A stretch of 64,000 nt of DNA from JAIBJN01 sp963825255 (GTDB lineage: Bacteria > Actinomycetota > Thermoleophilia > Gaiellales > Gaiellaceae): contig CAWGSF010000009.1 in assembly GCA_963825255.1 (NCBI GenBank), positions 620,001 to 684,000 on the forward strand. The letters are read 5' to 3'. The translations under genes and the position numbers were made by a program. Shown piece after piece: positions 38,905-48,139 of this stretch (position 1 is its first letter; each line of letters begins with the position of its first letter). The notes beneath the pieces are model-generated. The model did not search any database and was not told the DNA's origin. It was given only the letters and a program-made list of their open reading frames with translations.

Positions 38905-39978
38905 ATGAGGGTCCTCGTCACCGGGCACGAGGGGTACATCGGCTCGCTCGCCGGGCCCATCCTGCGCGGCGCCGGGCACGAGGTCGTCGGCTTGGACACC
39001 TCCTACTACGCCGGCTGCGACCTCTACTCGATCGAGGAGACGATCGACAGACGACGCGCGGACGTGCGCGACGTCCGCCCGGAGGACCTCGCCGGCTTCG
39101 ACGCGGTCGTCCACCTGGCGGCGCTCTCCAACGACCCGCTCGGCGACCTGGACGCTGGCTGGACCGAGGACATCAACCTGCGAGGGACGCTGCGCCTTGC
39201 ACGACGCGGCGAAGGAAGCGGGCGTCCGACGGTTCGTCTTCTCCTCGTCCTGCAGCATGTACGGGGCCGCGGCCGACGAGTCGTTCGTCGACGAGGAGGC
39301 GCCGCTTCGGCCGGTGACGGCGTATGCGGAGTCGAAAGTGCGGGCCGAGGAAGGGCTGACCGTTCTCGCCGACGACGATTTCTCGCCCGTGTTCATGCGG
39401 AACGGCACCGCGTACGGGCTCTCCCCGCGCATGCGCGTCGACATCGTGCTCAACAACCTCGCCGCGTGGGCCGTCACGACGGGCAAGATTGTCATCCTGA
39501 GCGACGGGACCCCGTGGCGGCCGCTCGTGCACGTTCGCGACATCGCCAGGGCGATGCTCGTGCGTGCTCGACTGCCCGCAGGACGCGATGCACAACCAGG
39601 CCTTCAACATCGGCGAGCGGTCGACAGAACTTCCAGGTGCGGGATCTCGCGGAGATCGTCCGGGAGCTGGTGCCGGAGTGCGAGGTCGAGTACGCGGGGA
39701 GCGGCGACCCCGATCCCCGCAGCTACCGCGTCGACTTCGTCGAAGTTCGCGCGGACCTTCCCCGAGCTTCGAGCTGTCGCTGCGAGCGCGCGCGACGGCG
39801 CGGAGGAGATGCTCGCTGCCTACCGCGCGGCCGGGCTCGGCCTGGAGGACTTCGAGGGCGAGCGATACACACGGCTCAAGCGGCTGCGGCGCCTGATCGA
39901 GGACGGTGCGCTCGACGACCATCTGCGCTGGGTCGAGCCCGCCGTCGCCCGCGCGGGCGGGGAGCGGTGGCGCGGTGA
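38905..39978 (+). CDS. NAD-dependent epimerase/dehydratase (extended SDR; several frameshifts)
   Basis: The protein is about 355 residues. It begins RVLVTGHEGYIGSLAGPIL, with the Rossmann motif TGHEGYIG at residues 5-12. VHLAALSNDPLGDL, VRRFVFSSSCSMYG and TAYAESKVRAEE (catalytic Tyr and Lys) follow. The rest (RNGTAYGLSPRMRVDIV, WRPLVHVRDIARAM, AFNIGE, RLKRLRRLIEDGALDDHLRW) matches sugar-nucleotide SDRs close to NAD-dependent epimerases found beside RfbF. At least four indels break it between 39190 and 39770. I end it at the TGA at 39976-39978, which overlaps the rfbC start; the last 15 residues are uncertain. Confidence 0.75.
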   Translation: MRVLVTGHEGYIGSLAGPILRGAGHEVVGLDTSYYAGCDLYSIEETIDRRRADVRDVRPEDLAGFDAVVHLAALSNDPLGDLDAGWTEDINLRGTLRLARRGEGSGRPTVRLLLVLQHVRGRGRRVVRRRGGAASAGDGVCGVESAGRGRADRSRRRRFLARVHAERHRVRALPAHARRHRAQQPRRVGRHDGQDCHPERRDPVAAARARSRHRQGDARACSTARRTRCTTRPSTSASGRQNFQVRDLAEIVRELVPECEVEYAGSGDPDPRSYRVDFVEVRADLPRASSCRCERARRRGGDARCLPRGRARPGGLRGRAIHTAQAAAAPDRGRCARRPSALGRARRRPRGRGAVAR

Positions 39979-40547
39979 TCTTCACCGCGACCGAGCTCCC
40001 CGGCGCGATGCGTGGTCGACCTCGACCGCCGCGAGGACGAGCGCGGCTTCTTCGCCCGCGCCTTCTGTCGTCGACGAGTTCGCGGAGCACGGCCTGGCGA
40101 CCGGATCTCGTCCAGTGCAACGTCTCGTACAACCATCGAGCCGGAACGCTTCGCGGCATGCACTACCAGGCGGCGCCCCACGGCGGAGGCCAAGCTGGTC
40201 CGCTGCACGCGCGGCGCGATCTACGACGTGATCGTCGACCTGCGGCCCGGGCTCGCCGACCGTTCCGGGCGCTGGATCGGCGTCGAGCTGACGGCGGAGA
40301 ACCGGCGGCGCTGCTCTACGTACCCGAGGGCTTCGCGCACGGGTACCAGACGCTCGCCGACGACACGCGAGGTGCTTCTACCAGGTCGGCGGAGTTCTAC
40401 ACGCCCGAGGCCGAGCGGGGCGTGCGCTGGGACGACCCGGCGTTCGGGATCGAGTGGCCGGACGCGCGAGCCGCAGGTCCTCTCGGAGAAGGACCGGAGC
40501 TGGCCCGACTTCGAGCCGCGCCTCGCGAGCGGCTGCGGCCGCGATGA
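39975..40547 (+). CDS. rfbC: dTDP-4-dehydrorhamnose 3,5-epimerase-like protein (heavily frameshifted)
   Basis: The corrected protein is about 185 residues and has the RmlC cupin fold. The segments are DLDRREDERGFFARAFC, LVQCNVSYNHRAGTLRGMHY (catalytic His), GAIYDVIVDLRP, YVPEGFAHGYQTLADDT, YTPEAERGVRWDDPAFGIEW and a SEKDRSWPDFE ending. It epimerises a 4-keto sugar nucleotide at C3/C5. At least ten single-base breaks, mostly surplus G or C, occur in 570 bases; the amino-acid segments in all three frames still line up in order. I read it as a sequencing-error-rich but intact gene. GTG 39975 and the stop at 40547 overlap both neighbours. Confidence 0.75.
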   Translation: MIFTATELPGAMRGRPRPPRGRARLLRPRLLSSTSSRSTAWRPDLVQCNVSYNHRAGTLRGMHYQAAPHGGGQAGPLHARRDLRRDRRPAARARRPFRALDRRRADGGEPAALLYVPEGFAHGYQTLADDTRGASTRSAEFYTPEAERGVRWDDPAFGIEWPDARAAGPLGEGPELARLRAAPRERLRPR

Positions 40548-41910
40548 TCATCGTCGACACGCGCGCTCGAGCGAGCGAGAGCGCGGAGGGCGCCCGATCC
40601 GCGTCGGCGATGGTCGGCGCCGGCTTCATGGGCCGCGGCATCGCGCTCCAGATCGTCGACTGCCGTCCCGGGGATGGAGCTCGTCGCCATCGCCAACCGC
40701 CGGCCGGACGGCGCCCGCGGCCTACGCGGAGGCCGGCGTCGACGGACGTCGAGGAGGTCGGCTCGCGGCCGAGCTCGAGCGACGCCGATCGCGCGCCGGC
40801 CGCCCGGCGATCACCGACGATCCGCTGCTCGTCGCCGAGCGCCGACGGAGATCGACGCGATCATCGAGGTGACCGGGGCCGTCGAGCACGGCGCGCACGT
40901 CGCGCTCGCCGCGATCGAGCACGGCAAGCACGTCGTCCTGATGAACGCCGAGCTCGACGGCACGGTCGGCCCGATCCTCAAGGACGCGCGCCGACCGCGC
41001 CGGCGTCGTCTTCACGCAACGCCGACGGCGACCAGCCCGGCGTGAGATGAACCTCTACCGCTTCGTCAGGGGCTCGGCATGCGGCCCGTGCTCTGCGGCA
41101 ACATCAAGGGCCTCCACGACCCGTACCGCAACCCGACGACGCAGGAGGGGTTCGCGCGCCGCTGGGGTCAGAAGCCGCACATGGTGACCTCCTTCGCCGA
41201 CGGCACGAAGATCTCGTTCGAGCAGGCGATCGTCGCCAACGCCACCGGCATGCGCGTCGCGCAAGCGCGGCATGCACGGGCCGACGCGTCGAGCCGGGCA
41301 CGCACGTCGACGAGGCCACGCACAGCTATTCGACACGAGGAGCTGCTGCGAGGGCCGGGGATCGTCGACTACGTCGTCGGCGCCGTCGCCCGGGCCCGGC
41401 GTCTTCGTCCTCGGCGACCCACGACGCACCCGACGCAGCAGCACTACCTCAACCTCTACAAGCTCGGCGACGGGCCGCTCTACTGCTTCTACACGCCGTA
41501 CCACCTCTGCCACTTCGAGGTGCCGCACACGGTCGCCCGCGCCGTGCTCTTCGGCGACGCCGCGATCGCGCCGCTCGGCGGGCCGCTCGGTCGACGTCGT
41601 CACGACCGCCAAGATCGATCTCGAGCCGGGCGACGACGCTCGACGCGCTCGGCGGCTACCGACCGTACGGCCAGTGCGAGAACGCCGACGTCGTCCGCGC
41701 CGAGCGGCCTGCTCCCGATCGGGCTGGCCGAGGGCGTGCAGGCTGACGCGCGACGTCGCGCAGGACGAGGTGCTCACCTACGACGACGTCGAGCTGCCGG
41801 AGGGCCGGCTGTGCGACCGCCTGCGCGCCGAGCAGGACGCTCACTTCGGCGGAGGCCCGGCGGGGACCGGCCGGACTGTCGCGGTCGCGCACGACGCGGA
41901 CGACGCATGA
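40544..41910 (+). CDS. SAF-domain NAD(P)-dependent oxidoreductase (heavily frameshifted)
   Basis: The protein of about 440 residues belongs to COG4091-type proteins, related to homoserine dehydrogenase with a C-terminal SAF domain. Visible segments in order are VGAGFMGRGIALQIVDC (Rossmann), IDAIIEVTGAVEHGAHVA, KHVVLMNAELDGTVGPIL, LCGNIKGLHDPYRNPTTQ, SFADGTKISFEQAIVANATG, TPYHLCHFEVPHTVARAVL and the SAF part VLTYDDVELPEGRLCDRLR. Proteins of this type sit in polysaccharide loci beside RfbF/RfbC and probably reduce a keto sugar nucleotide. More than ten breaks occur. ATG 40544 overlaps the rfbC stop (ATGA). Ends at TGA 41908-41910. Confidence 0.7.
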
Positions 41911-41925
41911 TTCTCCGGCGCGTCC

Positions 41926-42852
41926 GTGCGGCGGCAGATGGGCGCGGTCGCTGAGTTGGACCCGTCCGTCAGCGTCGTCATTCCGGCGCACAACGCGGAG
42001 CGCACGCTCCGCGCTGTCGTCACCTCGCTGAAGGGCCAGGTTCGGGCTCCCGACGAGATCATCGTGGTCGACGACTGCTCGGCCGACCGCACGGCGGAGA
42101 TCGCGCGGGAGCTCGGCGCAACGGTGATCCGGACGGAGCGGCGCGGATTCGCGGGAGGCGCCCGCAACATGGGCTGGGACGCGGCGCGCGGCGACGTCGT
42201 CGTCTTCGTCGACTCCGATGCGATCCCCGAGCCCGGCTGGGGCGAGGCCGTACAGCGCGCGCTGCGGGAGTTTCCGGGAGCCATCGTCGGCGGCGCTCGC
42301 ACCTTCGCCGCCCGGACCCCGTGGGGTTGGGTCTCCCACCTCCAGGTGGAGACGCCCTATCTCCCGCGCGGAGCCCCGCGGCGGGTTCCGTTCGTCTCGT
42401 CGCTCTGCATGGCGGTTCCCCGCTCGCTCCCCCTGCGGTGGGACGAGAGCTACGGCGGCGAGGACGCGATCTTCTGCGCCGACGCTCTCGCTGCCGGCGT
42501 CCCGCTCGTCTTCGATCCGCGCATCCGGGCGTTCCACGACCACGGACGCGAGACGTTCGACCAGCTCCGCCGCCAGCAGGCTCGGCTCGCGTACGGGCTC
42601 GCACGGTGTGGGCGGATCCAGCAGGAGGGCGCTCACAAGCGCATCTTCTCGCGCGCTCCGCTTCACTACTTCGGGCTGATCAGGCTCGTCTTCATCTACC
42701 GGCGCGTGCGGGAGAACCGGGAGCTGCGGTCTCGCTTCCTCCAGGTGCTCCCGCGCATGGCGCTCGCCGAGTGGACATTGGGGCTCACCTCGCTGCGCTA
42801 CGTCGTGCACCGGCCCGAGCTGCGCGCCCCGGAGCGACGGGAGCGCTCGTGA
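41926..42852 (+). CDS. Family 2 glycosyltransferase
   Basis: The 308-residue protein (or 304 from ATG 41938) begins with the GT2 segment SVSVVIPAHNAERTLRAVV. VVDDCSADRTAEIARELG, the DXD-like VVFVDSDAIPEPGW and the acceptor-region GGEDAIFCADALAAG follow; a C-terminal hydrophobic patch (YFGLIRLVFIYRR) may hold it to the membrane. It transfers a sugar to the growing repeat unit. The 4-base overlap of its stop with the next gene (GTGA at 42849) suggests coupling, a notable pairing with a dehydrogenase-like lipoprotein. Confidence 0.88.
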   Translation: MRRQMGAVAELDPSVSVVIPAHNAERTLRAVVTSLKGQVRAPDEIIVVDDCSADRTAEIARELGATVIRTERRGFAGGARNMGWDAARGDVVVFVDSDAIPEPGWGEAVQRALREFPGAIVGGARTFAARTPWGWVSHLQVETPYLPRGAPRRVPFVSSLCMAVPRSLPLRWDESYGGEDAIFCADALAAGVPLVFDPRIRAFHDHGRETFDQLRRQQARLAYGLARCGRIQQEGAHKRIFSRAPLHYFGLIRLVFIYRRVRENRELRSRFLQVLPRMALAEWTLGLTSLRYVVHRPELRAPERRERS

Positions 42853-44638
42853 CACGCCCCCGGGCGCTCGCTATCCCCGTCGTCCTCGCGGCGCTGGCGT
42901 TCCTCCTCGCCGCCGGCTGCGGCTCCGTCGCCTCGGAGCCGGGCGGTGGCGCCAGCGACGGATGGATGGCCGACTGGGCGGTCGCCGAGGGGTTCAAGCT
43001 CACGCTTGACACCGAGGGCTACAGCCTCCCGTCGGCGATCGCCTTTGTCCCGAACCCGGGAACCGCGCCGGACGATCCGCTCTACTTCGTGACGGAGCTG
43101 CGCGGAACCGTGAAGGTCGTCACGAACGACCGGAGCGTGCACACGTTCGCGAAGGTGCCCACGCTCGAGCCCTCGCAGGAGGCGCCGGCCGGCGCGGGAC
43201 AGGCCGGGCTCGCCGGCATCTGTCTGGACCCGCGGACCGGCTACGTCTTCGTCACCTACTCGTACGAAGCGTCGGGCCACCTTCTGCGAAACGCGGTCGC
43301 GCGGTTCGGAACGGACCCCGTGACCTTCGGCCTGAAGCCGGTGGGGGAGCCGGTCGACTTCGCCGACGTGTTCGCCCCGTTTCAGGCGGGACCCTCCCAC
43401 CAGATCGGGGGCTGCCAGGTGGTGGGCGACTCGGTGTTCGTCAGTGTCGGCGACGGCTGGAACGCATCGGCGGCTCAGAAGCTCGACCAGCTGCTCGGCA
43501 AGGTCCTGCGCCTGACGCTCGACGGGAAGCCATACCCGGGGAACCCGTTTGCCGACGACGATGAGGAGCCGCGCGCGCAGGACTACGTCTGGGCGTACGG
43601 ACTCAGGAACCCGTTCGGGCTCAAGGCTGTGGGCGATCAGCTCTTCGCCACGAACAACGGCCCGAGCGTCGATTCCTTCCTGCGCATCCAGCGTGGTCGA
43701 AACTACCGGTGGGACGGGAGCGACTGGAGCATCGGCGTGGGCGCGGAGGCCCTGTTCGCGCCCGCGCTCAGCCCGGTACAACTCGACCTCTCGCCTTCCG
43801 AACCGGCGCTCTTCCCGCCCAGGTACCGGGATACGTTCTTCTTCGCGGCTACGGCGCCGAGCCGTTCACGCCCGAGCCCGGCGCTACGAAAGCCGGGATC
43901 GTTCGTGTTCCGTACGACTTCCAGTCGGCCGAGGTGCGAGACGTCCCCAGCTACTTCCTCGAGTATCGCGGCTCCGAACAGCAGCTCGTCGTCGGGCTCG
44001 CCTTTGGGCCGGACGGGCTGTACTTCGTGCCCCTCCTGCCGAACTCGGACGGCAGCAGCGGGGTGATCCGCGTTTCGTACGACCCGGAAGCGTCTCATCC
44101 CTACATCGTCGGCCGCGGAGTCGGGGCGGCTGCGCTCATGCAGGAGAAGGGGTGCTTCTCCTGCCACGAGCTGAACGGGCAGGGCGGGACGGCCGGTCCG
44201 AGCCTCGACCAACTCGGCCTGCTCAAGCGCCTGCAGTATCGACTGAACTCGCCGGCCTGGGTCGCGTCGGTGCAGAAGCTTCAAGGAGAGGAGTTCGAGG
44301 ACGAGCGTCGTGAGGTGCTCGAGGCGGAGGGCCGGGATCGGATCCGGCTCTGGGTCAAGAACCAGATTCTGTCACCGGGTTTCGACAACCCGTCCTCTCA
44401 GATGCCCGACCTCGGCCTGAGCGAGGAAGAGAGCGAGGAGATAACCACCTACCTCGTCGGCGAGGACAAGGGCGCGATCCACGAGTGGCTCCAGGGCATC
44501 TCGACGACGCTGTTCGGCGAGAGCGTGTCGGCACGCGAGGGCGTCGCGGCCGGCTTCGTCCTGGGTGTCGTCGGTCTCGGGGCCGCCTTCCTCATCTTTG
44601 CGGTCGCAGCACGGTGGCTCCGGCGGCGGAGGACGTAA
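42849..44638 (+). CDS. Membrane-anchored PQQ-dehydrogenase-like beta-propeller fused to cytochrome c (frameshifted)
   Basis: This protein of about 597 residues starts with a lipoprotein signal (LAALAFLLAAGCGS, lipobox cysteine near residue 22). A GSDH-type beta-propeller of about 380 residues follows (SLPSAIAFVPNPG, AGLAGICLDPRTGYVFV, SVGDGWNASAAQKLDQLLGK, NPFGLKAVGDQLFATNNGP), as in soluble PQQ glucose and sorbosone dehydrogenases. Then comes a heme c motif CFSCH in MQEKGCFSCHELNGQGG, and a C-terminal membrane span (FVLGVVGLGAAFLIFAVAA). A missing G near 43847 breaks the frame. It would oxidise a sugar and pass electrons to heme. It is unusual in a glycosyltransferase operon. Confidence 0.82.
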
Positions 44639-44672
44639 CCGGCTCCCGCCCTCGCAGCGGACTTGGGCCGAG

Positions 44673-45916
44673 CTATCCCTCGACCTCGAGCGCGCCGATG
44701 CTCGGGCTGTCCGTCCCTTCGACGTCGGCGCAGGTCCCCAGGGAGGCGCGTACTGGGGGTCGGCCGCGTCCACGAGCAAGTCGGCCGCCGACGTCGGTAG
44801 CCCTGCATCGTCGAAAGCCAGTTCGCCGGTTCGGTCGGTCGGCGAGCACGCGGGCCCGTCGAGGACGAGATTCGCAACCGCGCGGGCGCCTTCGCATAGC
44901 CGCTCGCTGGTTCTGGCGAGGACGTTGTTGGCAACGAGCGGACGTTCGTTCCAGGGCGTTCGACAATCTCGTTGTTGAGGCGGATGGCGGAGGTATCACC
45001 CGAGAGGATGGTGTTGTTCACGATCGACATTCGGCTGGTGTCCGCTCCGATGTGAATGGCGAAAGCCATATCTCCGGTGAAGAGGTTCGAGACGATCTGT
45101 ACGTCGTCGATGAGCTCGCCCTTCTCTCTTTCAGCACCGGCGTTGACGAAGATCTGAGCCGCCCCGAATTGTCGACGTCCCGAACAGCGGTTCCTGGCGA
45201 TCAGCCAGGACCGGCCGCCGGTGATCTGGATGAAGTCGTTGTGGTTCGCATGCGCCTCGCCGGGAACGGCGCGGCGGAAGCTGTTGTCGGCAACCATGAC
45301 CTTGGAGCCCCCGCCCCTGATCGCGTCGGACTCGATCAGGTCGTGGAAGTTGGAGCGAAGGATCTCGATGGACTTCCCGGCGGGCTGGATGCAGTAGCTC
45401 TGGCACCAGGTGAAGTCGCTCTCGACGACGCGTACGTGGGCCGCGTCGTCGTGGATCCTGACCCGGACACCCTGGCTCTCGCTCAGACCGTCGAAACGAA
45501 GGCCGGCGAAGGAGACGTCTCGCGAGTCCTCGACCGACACCACCGCCTCTTCGTCCGCCGCGCGGGGTTCGACGGCGAATCCACCGAAGTGGACGTTCCG
45601 CGACCCTTCGACCGAGATCTCGCCGACCGTTGTCCTTGCGGAGCCGCACGATCCGAACAGGCTTCGAGAACGTCCTCCCCTCGACCAGCAGCGCCTCGTA
45701 GTAACCGTCGGCGAGACGGATGGTTCCACCTGGGTCCACCGAGTCGAGCGCGTCCTCGAACGCCTTCGTATCTCCCGCGGGCGTGGTTGCGGGCCTTTCG
45801 CCACCCTCGCCACCGTCGCGAAGCATGGCCGCCGCCCAGATCCCAGCGGCCGCGACCGTCACGACAGCCAGAACGATGATCAGGACGGGAGCGCGTCGAC
45901 GGTTTCCCCGCCCCAT
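44673..45916 (-). CDS. Membrane-anchored right-handed beta-helix protein (frameshifted)
   Basis: The protein of about 413 residues has an N-terminal anchor or signal (VLIIVLAVVTVAAAGIW) and then a parallel beta-helix: FEDALDSVDPGGTIRLADGY, RNVHFGGFAV, RDVSFAGLRFDGLSESQGV, VVESDFTWCQSYCIQP, KSIEILRSNFHDLIESDAIR, DDVQIVSNLFTGDMAFAIHI. The last coils contain SIVNNTILSGDTSAIRL, and the ending DVEGTDSPSIGALEVEG is typical. Indels near 45630, 44950 and 44720 break the frame. Such proteins include alginate epimerases and polysaccharide lyases, so it may modify the exported polymer. It is convergent with the PQQ-like gene and lies nine bases after the glycosyltransferase gene at 45926. Confidence 0.72.
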
Positions 45917-45925
45917 GGCGGAACT

Positions 45926-47083
45926 CTAGAAGCTTGGTCCGTCCTCGGGAGCGGCTCGACGCAGAAGCCGCTCGTATGCCTGCAGGTGGCGCTCCGCCGA
46001 ACGCCGCCAGGTGAACTGCGAGGCCCGTTCGAGACCCCTGCCGCGAAGCGTCGCCGCGCGTTCGGGATCCTCGAGAATGCTGAGCAGGCCGTCGGCGATG
46101 TCACCGACGCTGTACGGGTCGACGAGGACGGCGGCGTCTCCGCAGACTTCCGGGAGTGCGTAGACGTTCGATGCGAGGACGGGCGTCCCGCAGGCCATCG
46201 CCTCGAGCACAGGGATCCCGAACCCTTCGTGAAGCGACGGCAGGGCGAAGACGTCCGCGCCTGTGTACAGGGCCGGGAGGACATCGTCCGGCACGTGCCC
46301 CAGAACCCGGACGTCATCCTCTAGACCGAGCTGTCGAATGAGATCGCGGACGAGTTGGAAGCGAGCGGTGTGCCAACCGGCAAGAACCAGCTGGACGCCC
46401 CGCTGGACCCGGACGAGCCGGCCGAACGCTTCGACCAGGCGCTCCGTGTTCTTCTTGCGCTGGAAGTTCGAGACGCAGAGGACGAACCGTCCTTCGATCC
46501 CGAATCTGGCGCGAACCTCGTCGCGCGCGTCGCGACGGTCCTGCCGGGGAGAGAAACGATCATGGTCGACGCCGTGGTGAACGGCGATGACTCGAGCGGG
46601 GTTCATCGTGATCCGGCTCAGCAACTCTTGCCGTTCCGACTCGGAGGCGGTGAAGGTGAGATCGGCGCGTGGGGCGATTCGAAGCAGGACCTGATTCAGA
46701 TACTTCTCTCGCCTGACGACGTAGTCCCCACCGAACATGAGCGAGGCAAATCCGTGTTGTGTTACCGCGTTCACGCTTCGGCCGAGAAAGAAGTCGAGCG
46801 GGGGCCTGCTGTCCATGTAATGAACCACGTCGTAGCTCCGGAGAGTCAACGGTCGGTGGAGAGCGAAAACGGCATTCGGAAGCTTGGGTACACGAGGGGA
46901 AAATGACTGTCGAAAGGAGATGCCGTCGATGTGAGGAGGTCTGCGCCTGCCGATCACCGTGACCTGGACCCTCTCGGCATCCAACCGTGCGAGCTCACGC
47001 GTAATTCCCAGCACTGACCTTGCGACGCCGCCCATCGGATTGAGAAGGACGTCCGCGACCACTCCGATGCGCAGTGGCGCCAT
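45926..47083 (-). CDS. Family 4 glycosyltransferase
   Basis: This 385-residue enzyme has the GT-B fold of family 4. The N-terminus is RIGVVADVLLNPMGGVARSV, the linker region contains VVHYMDSRPPLDFF, the donor domain starts RFGIEGRFVLCVSNFQRKKN (the RKN segment), and the GT4 nucleotide motif is PSLHEGFGIPVLEAMACGTP. It is a retaining transferase such as a mannosyl- or glucosyltransferase. I chose ATG 47083, six bases after a TATTCT hexamer; the longer frame upstream has no conserved sequence. It is divergent from the GT2 gene at 47191. Confidence 0.9.
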   Translation of the reverse strand: MAPLRIGVVADVLLNPMGGVARSVLGITRELARLDAERVQVTVIGRRRPPHIDGISFRQSFSPRVPKLPNAVFALHRPLTLRSYDVVHYMDSRPPLDFFLGRSVNAVTQHGFASLMFGGDYVVRREKYLNQVLLRIAPRADLTFTASESERQELLSRITMNPARVIAVHHGVDHDRFSPRQDRRDARDEVRARFGIEGRFVLCVSNFQRKKNTERLVEAFGRLVRVQRGVQLVLAGWHTARFQLVRDLIRQLGLEDDVRVLGHVPDDVLPALYTGADVFALPSLHEGFGIPVLEAMACGTPVLASNVYALPEVCGDAAVLVDPYSVGDIADGLLSILEDPERAATLRGRGLERASQFTWRRSAERHLQAYERLLRRAAPEDGPSF

Positions 47084-47089
47084 TCGCGG

Positions 47090-47095
47090 AGAATA
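47090..47095 (-). promoter_or_regulatory. Leaderless-type -10 hexamer TATTCT (minus strand)
   Basis: On the minus strand TATTCT ends six bases before the ATG at 47083. Confidence 0.55.
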
Positions 47096-47190
47096 GTCTC
47101 GCTCGGGATTCGAGACTCCTCCGGTCGGGCCTACACTGTCTCGATGAGAGAGCGCCTCCGCATGTCGCCTGAAGGCTAAGAGAGCCTGCG

Positions 47191-48129
47191 GTGACGATCG
47201 ACGTGGTGGTCGTCGCGTACCGCAGCGCGGCTCATCTGCGAGCGTGCGTCGAGGGTCTCGCGGGCGAGAAGGACCTGAATGTGGTCGTGGTCGACAACGC
47301 GTGCCCCGAGGATTCACCTCGAACGGTCGCAGACCTCCCGGTCGAGATCCTGGAGATGGGACGTAACGCCGGCTTTGCCGCGGCATGCAACGCCGGCGCT
47401 CGCCGAGGCTCCGGAGACGGGATCCTCTTCCTCAATCCGGACGCCGTCATGACGCCGCACGGCGTTCGCGTGCTCGCGGGACGCCTTGCGCACGATCCAG
47501 CGCGCGGCGCGGTCGCCCCGCGGATTCTCGTCCGGACCGGCGAGACCGAGCCGTCGATGTTCCGGAAGCCGCGCCTGACCTCGACCTTCGGCGAGGCACT
47601 CTTCCTCCATCACATGTTCCACGATGCGCAGTGGCCCACCGAGCAGGTGCGGAAGGGCTACGACCGCGCCTCGGCCCCCGAGGCCCTCATCGGGGCGGCG
47701 CTTCTGCTGCGGCGGACGGCGTTCGAGCACGTCGGCGGGTTCGACGAGGCGTTCTTTCTCTACTGCGAGGACATCGACCTGTGCACGAGGCTGCGCGAGC
47801 ACGGGTACACGCTTCTGTACGAGCCTGCGGCGACCGCTCGGCACGTGCGTGGCGGGTCCACCCCCACCAGCCACCGAGCCGCCCTGCGTGCGGAATCGCG
47901 CATCGTCTACGCGCGGATTCACTCGCGTGGCGTGCGCTACCACGGCTTCCGTCTGGCCTGTGTCCTGCACGAAGTGGCGCGGCTCCCGGTGGCTGCTTCC
48001 CGGTCGAGGCGCGATCTGCGGGCGCGCGCGGCGGCAGTTGCGGTTGCGCTCGGTCGCCCCGCCTCGCGTCCGAGCACGGGCGACGAGGGCCGCCGACCTG
48101 CCACGGTCCCGATCCGCTCTCGATTCTGA
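47191..48129 (+). CDS. Family 2 glycosyltransferase (rhamnosyltransferase-like)
   Basis: This 312-residue enzyme begins TIDVVVVAYRSAAHLRACV. The segments VVVVDNACPEDSPRTV, AGFAAACNAGARRGSGDGI, LFLNPDAVMTP (DXD-like), ALIGAALLLRRTAFEHVGGF and FFLYCEDIDLCTRLREHGY are characteristic of WbbL-like rhamnosyltransferases and other GT2 proteins that extend cell-surface glycans. The start is GTG 47191, with TAAGAG at 47177-47182 eight bases upstream. It is divergent from the GT4 gene and convergent with the flippase gene at 48140. Confidence 0.88.
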   Translation: MTIDVVVVAYRSAAHLRACVEGLAGEKDLNVVVVDNACPEDSPRTVADLPVEILEMGRNAGFAAACNAGARRGSGDGILFLNPDAVMTPHGVRVLAGRLAHDPARGAVAPRILVRTGETEPSMFRKPRLTSTFGEALFLHHMFHDAQWPTEQVRKGYDRASAPEALIGAALLLRRTAFEHVGGFDEAFFLYCEDIDLCTRLREHGYTLLYEPAATARHVRGGSTPTSHRAALRAESRIVYARIHSRGVRYHGFRLACVLHEVARLPVAASRSRRDLRARAAAVAVALGRPASRPSTGDEGRRPATVPIRSRF

Positions 48130-48139
48130 GGCTGCGAAG

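Noticed and set aside
38905..41910. Programmed ribosomal frameshifting as the cause of the many frame changes
   Set aside because: There are too many sites, with no shared slippery sequence or downstream structure, and all coincide with ordinary enzyme motifs in other frames.
38905..41910. True pseudogene decay of the nucleotide-sugar genes
   Set aside because: Amino-acid motifs are intact in each frame and the third-position GC bias is kept; recent indels only, most likely from sequencing. Not excluded without reads.
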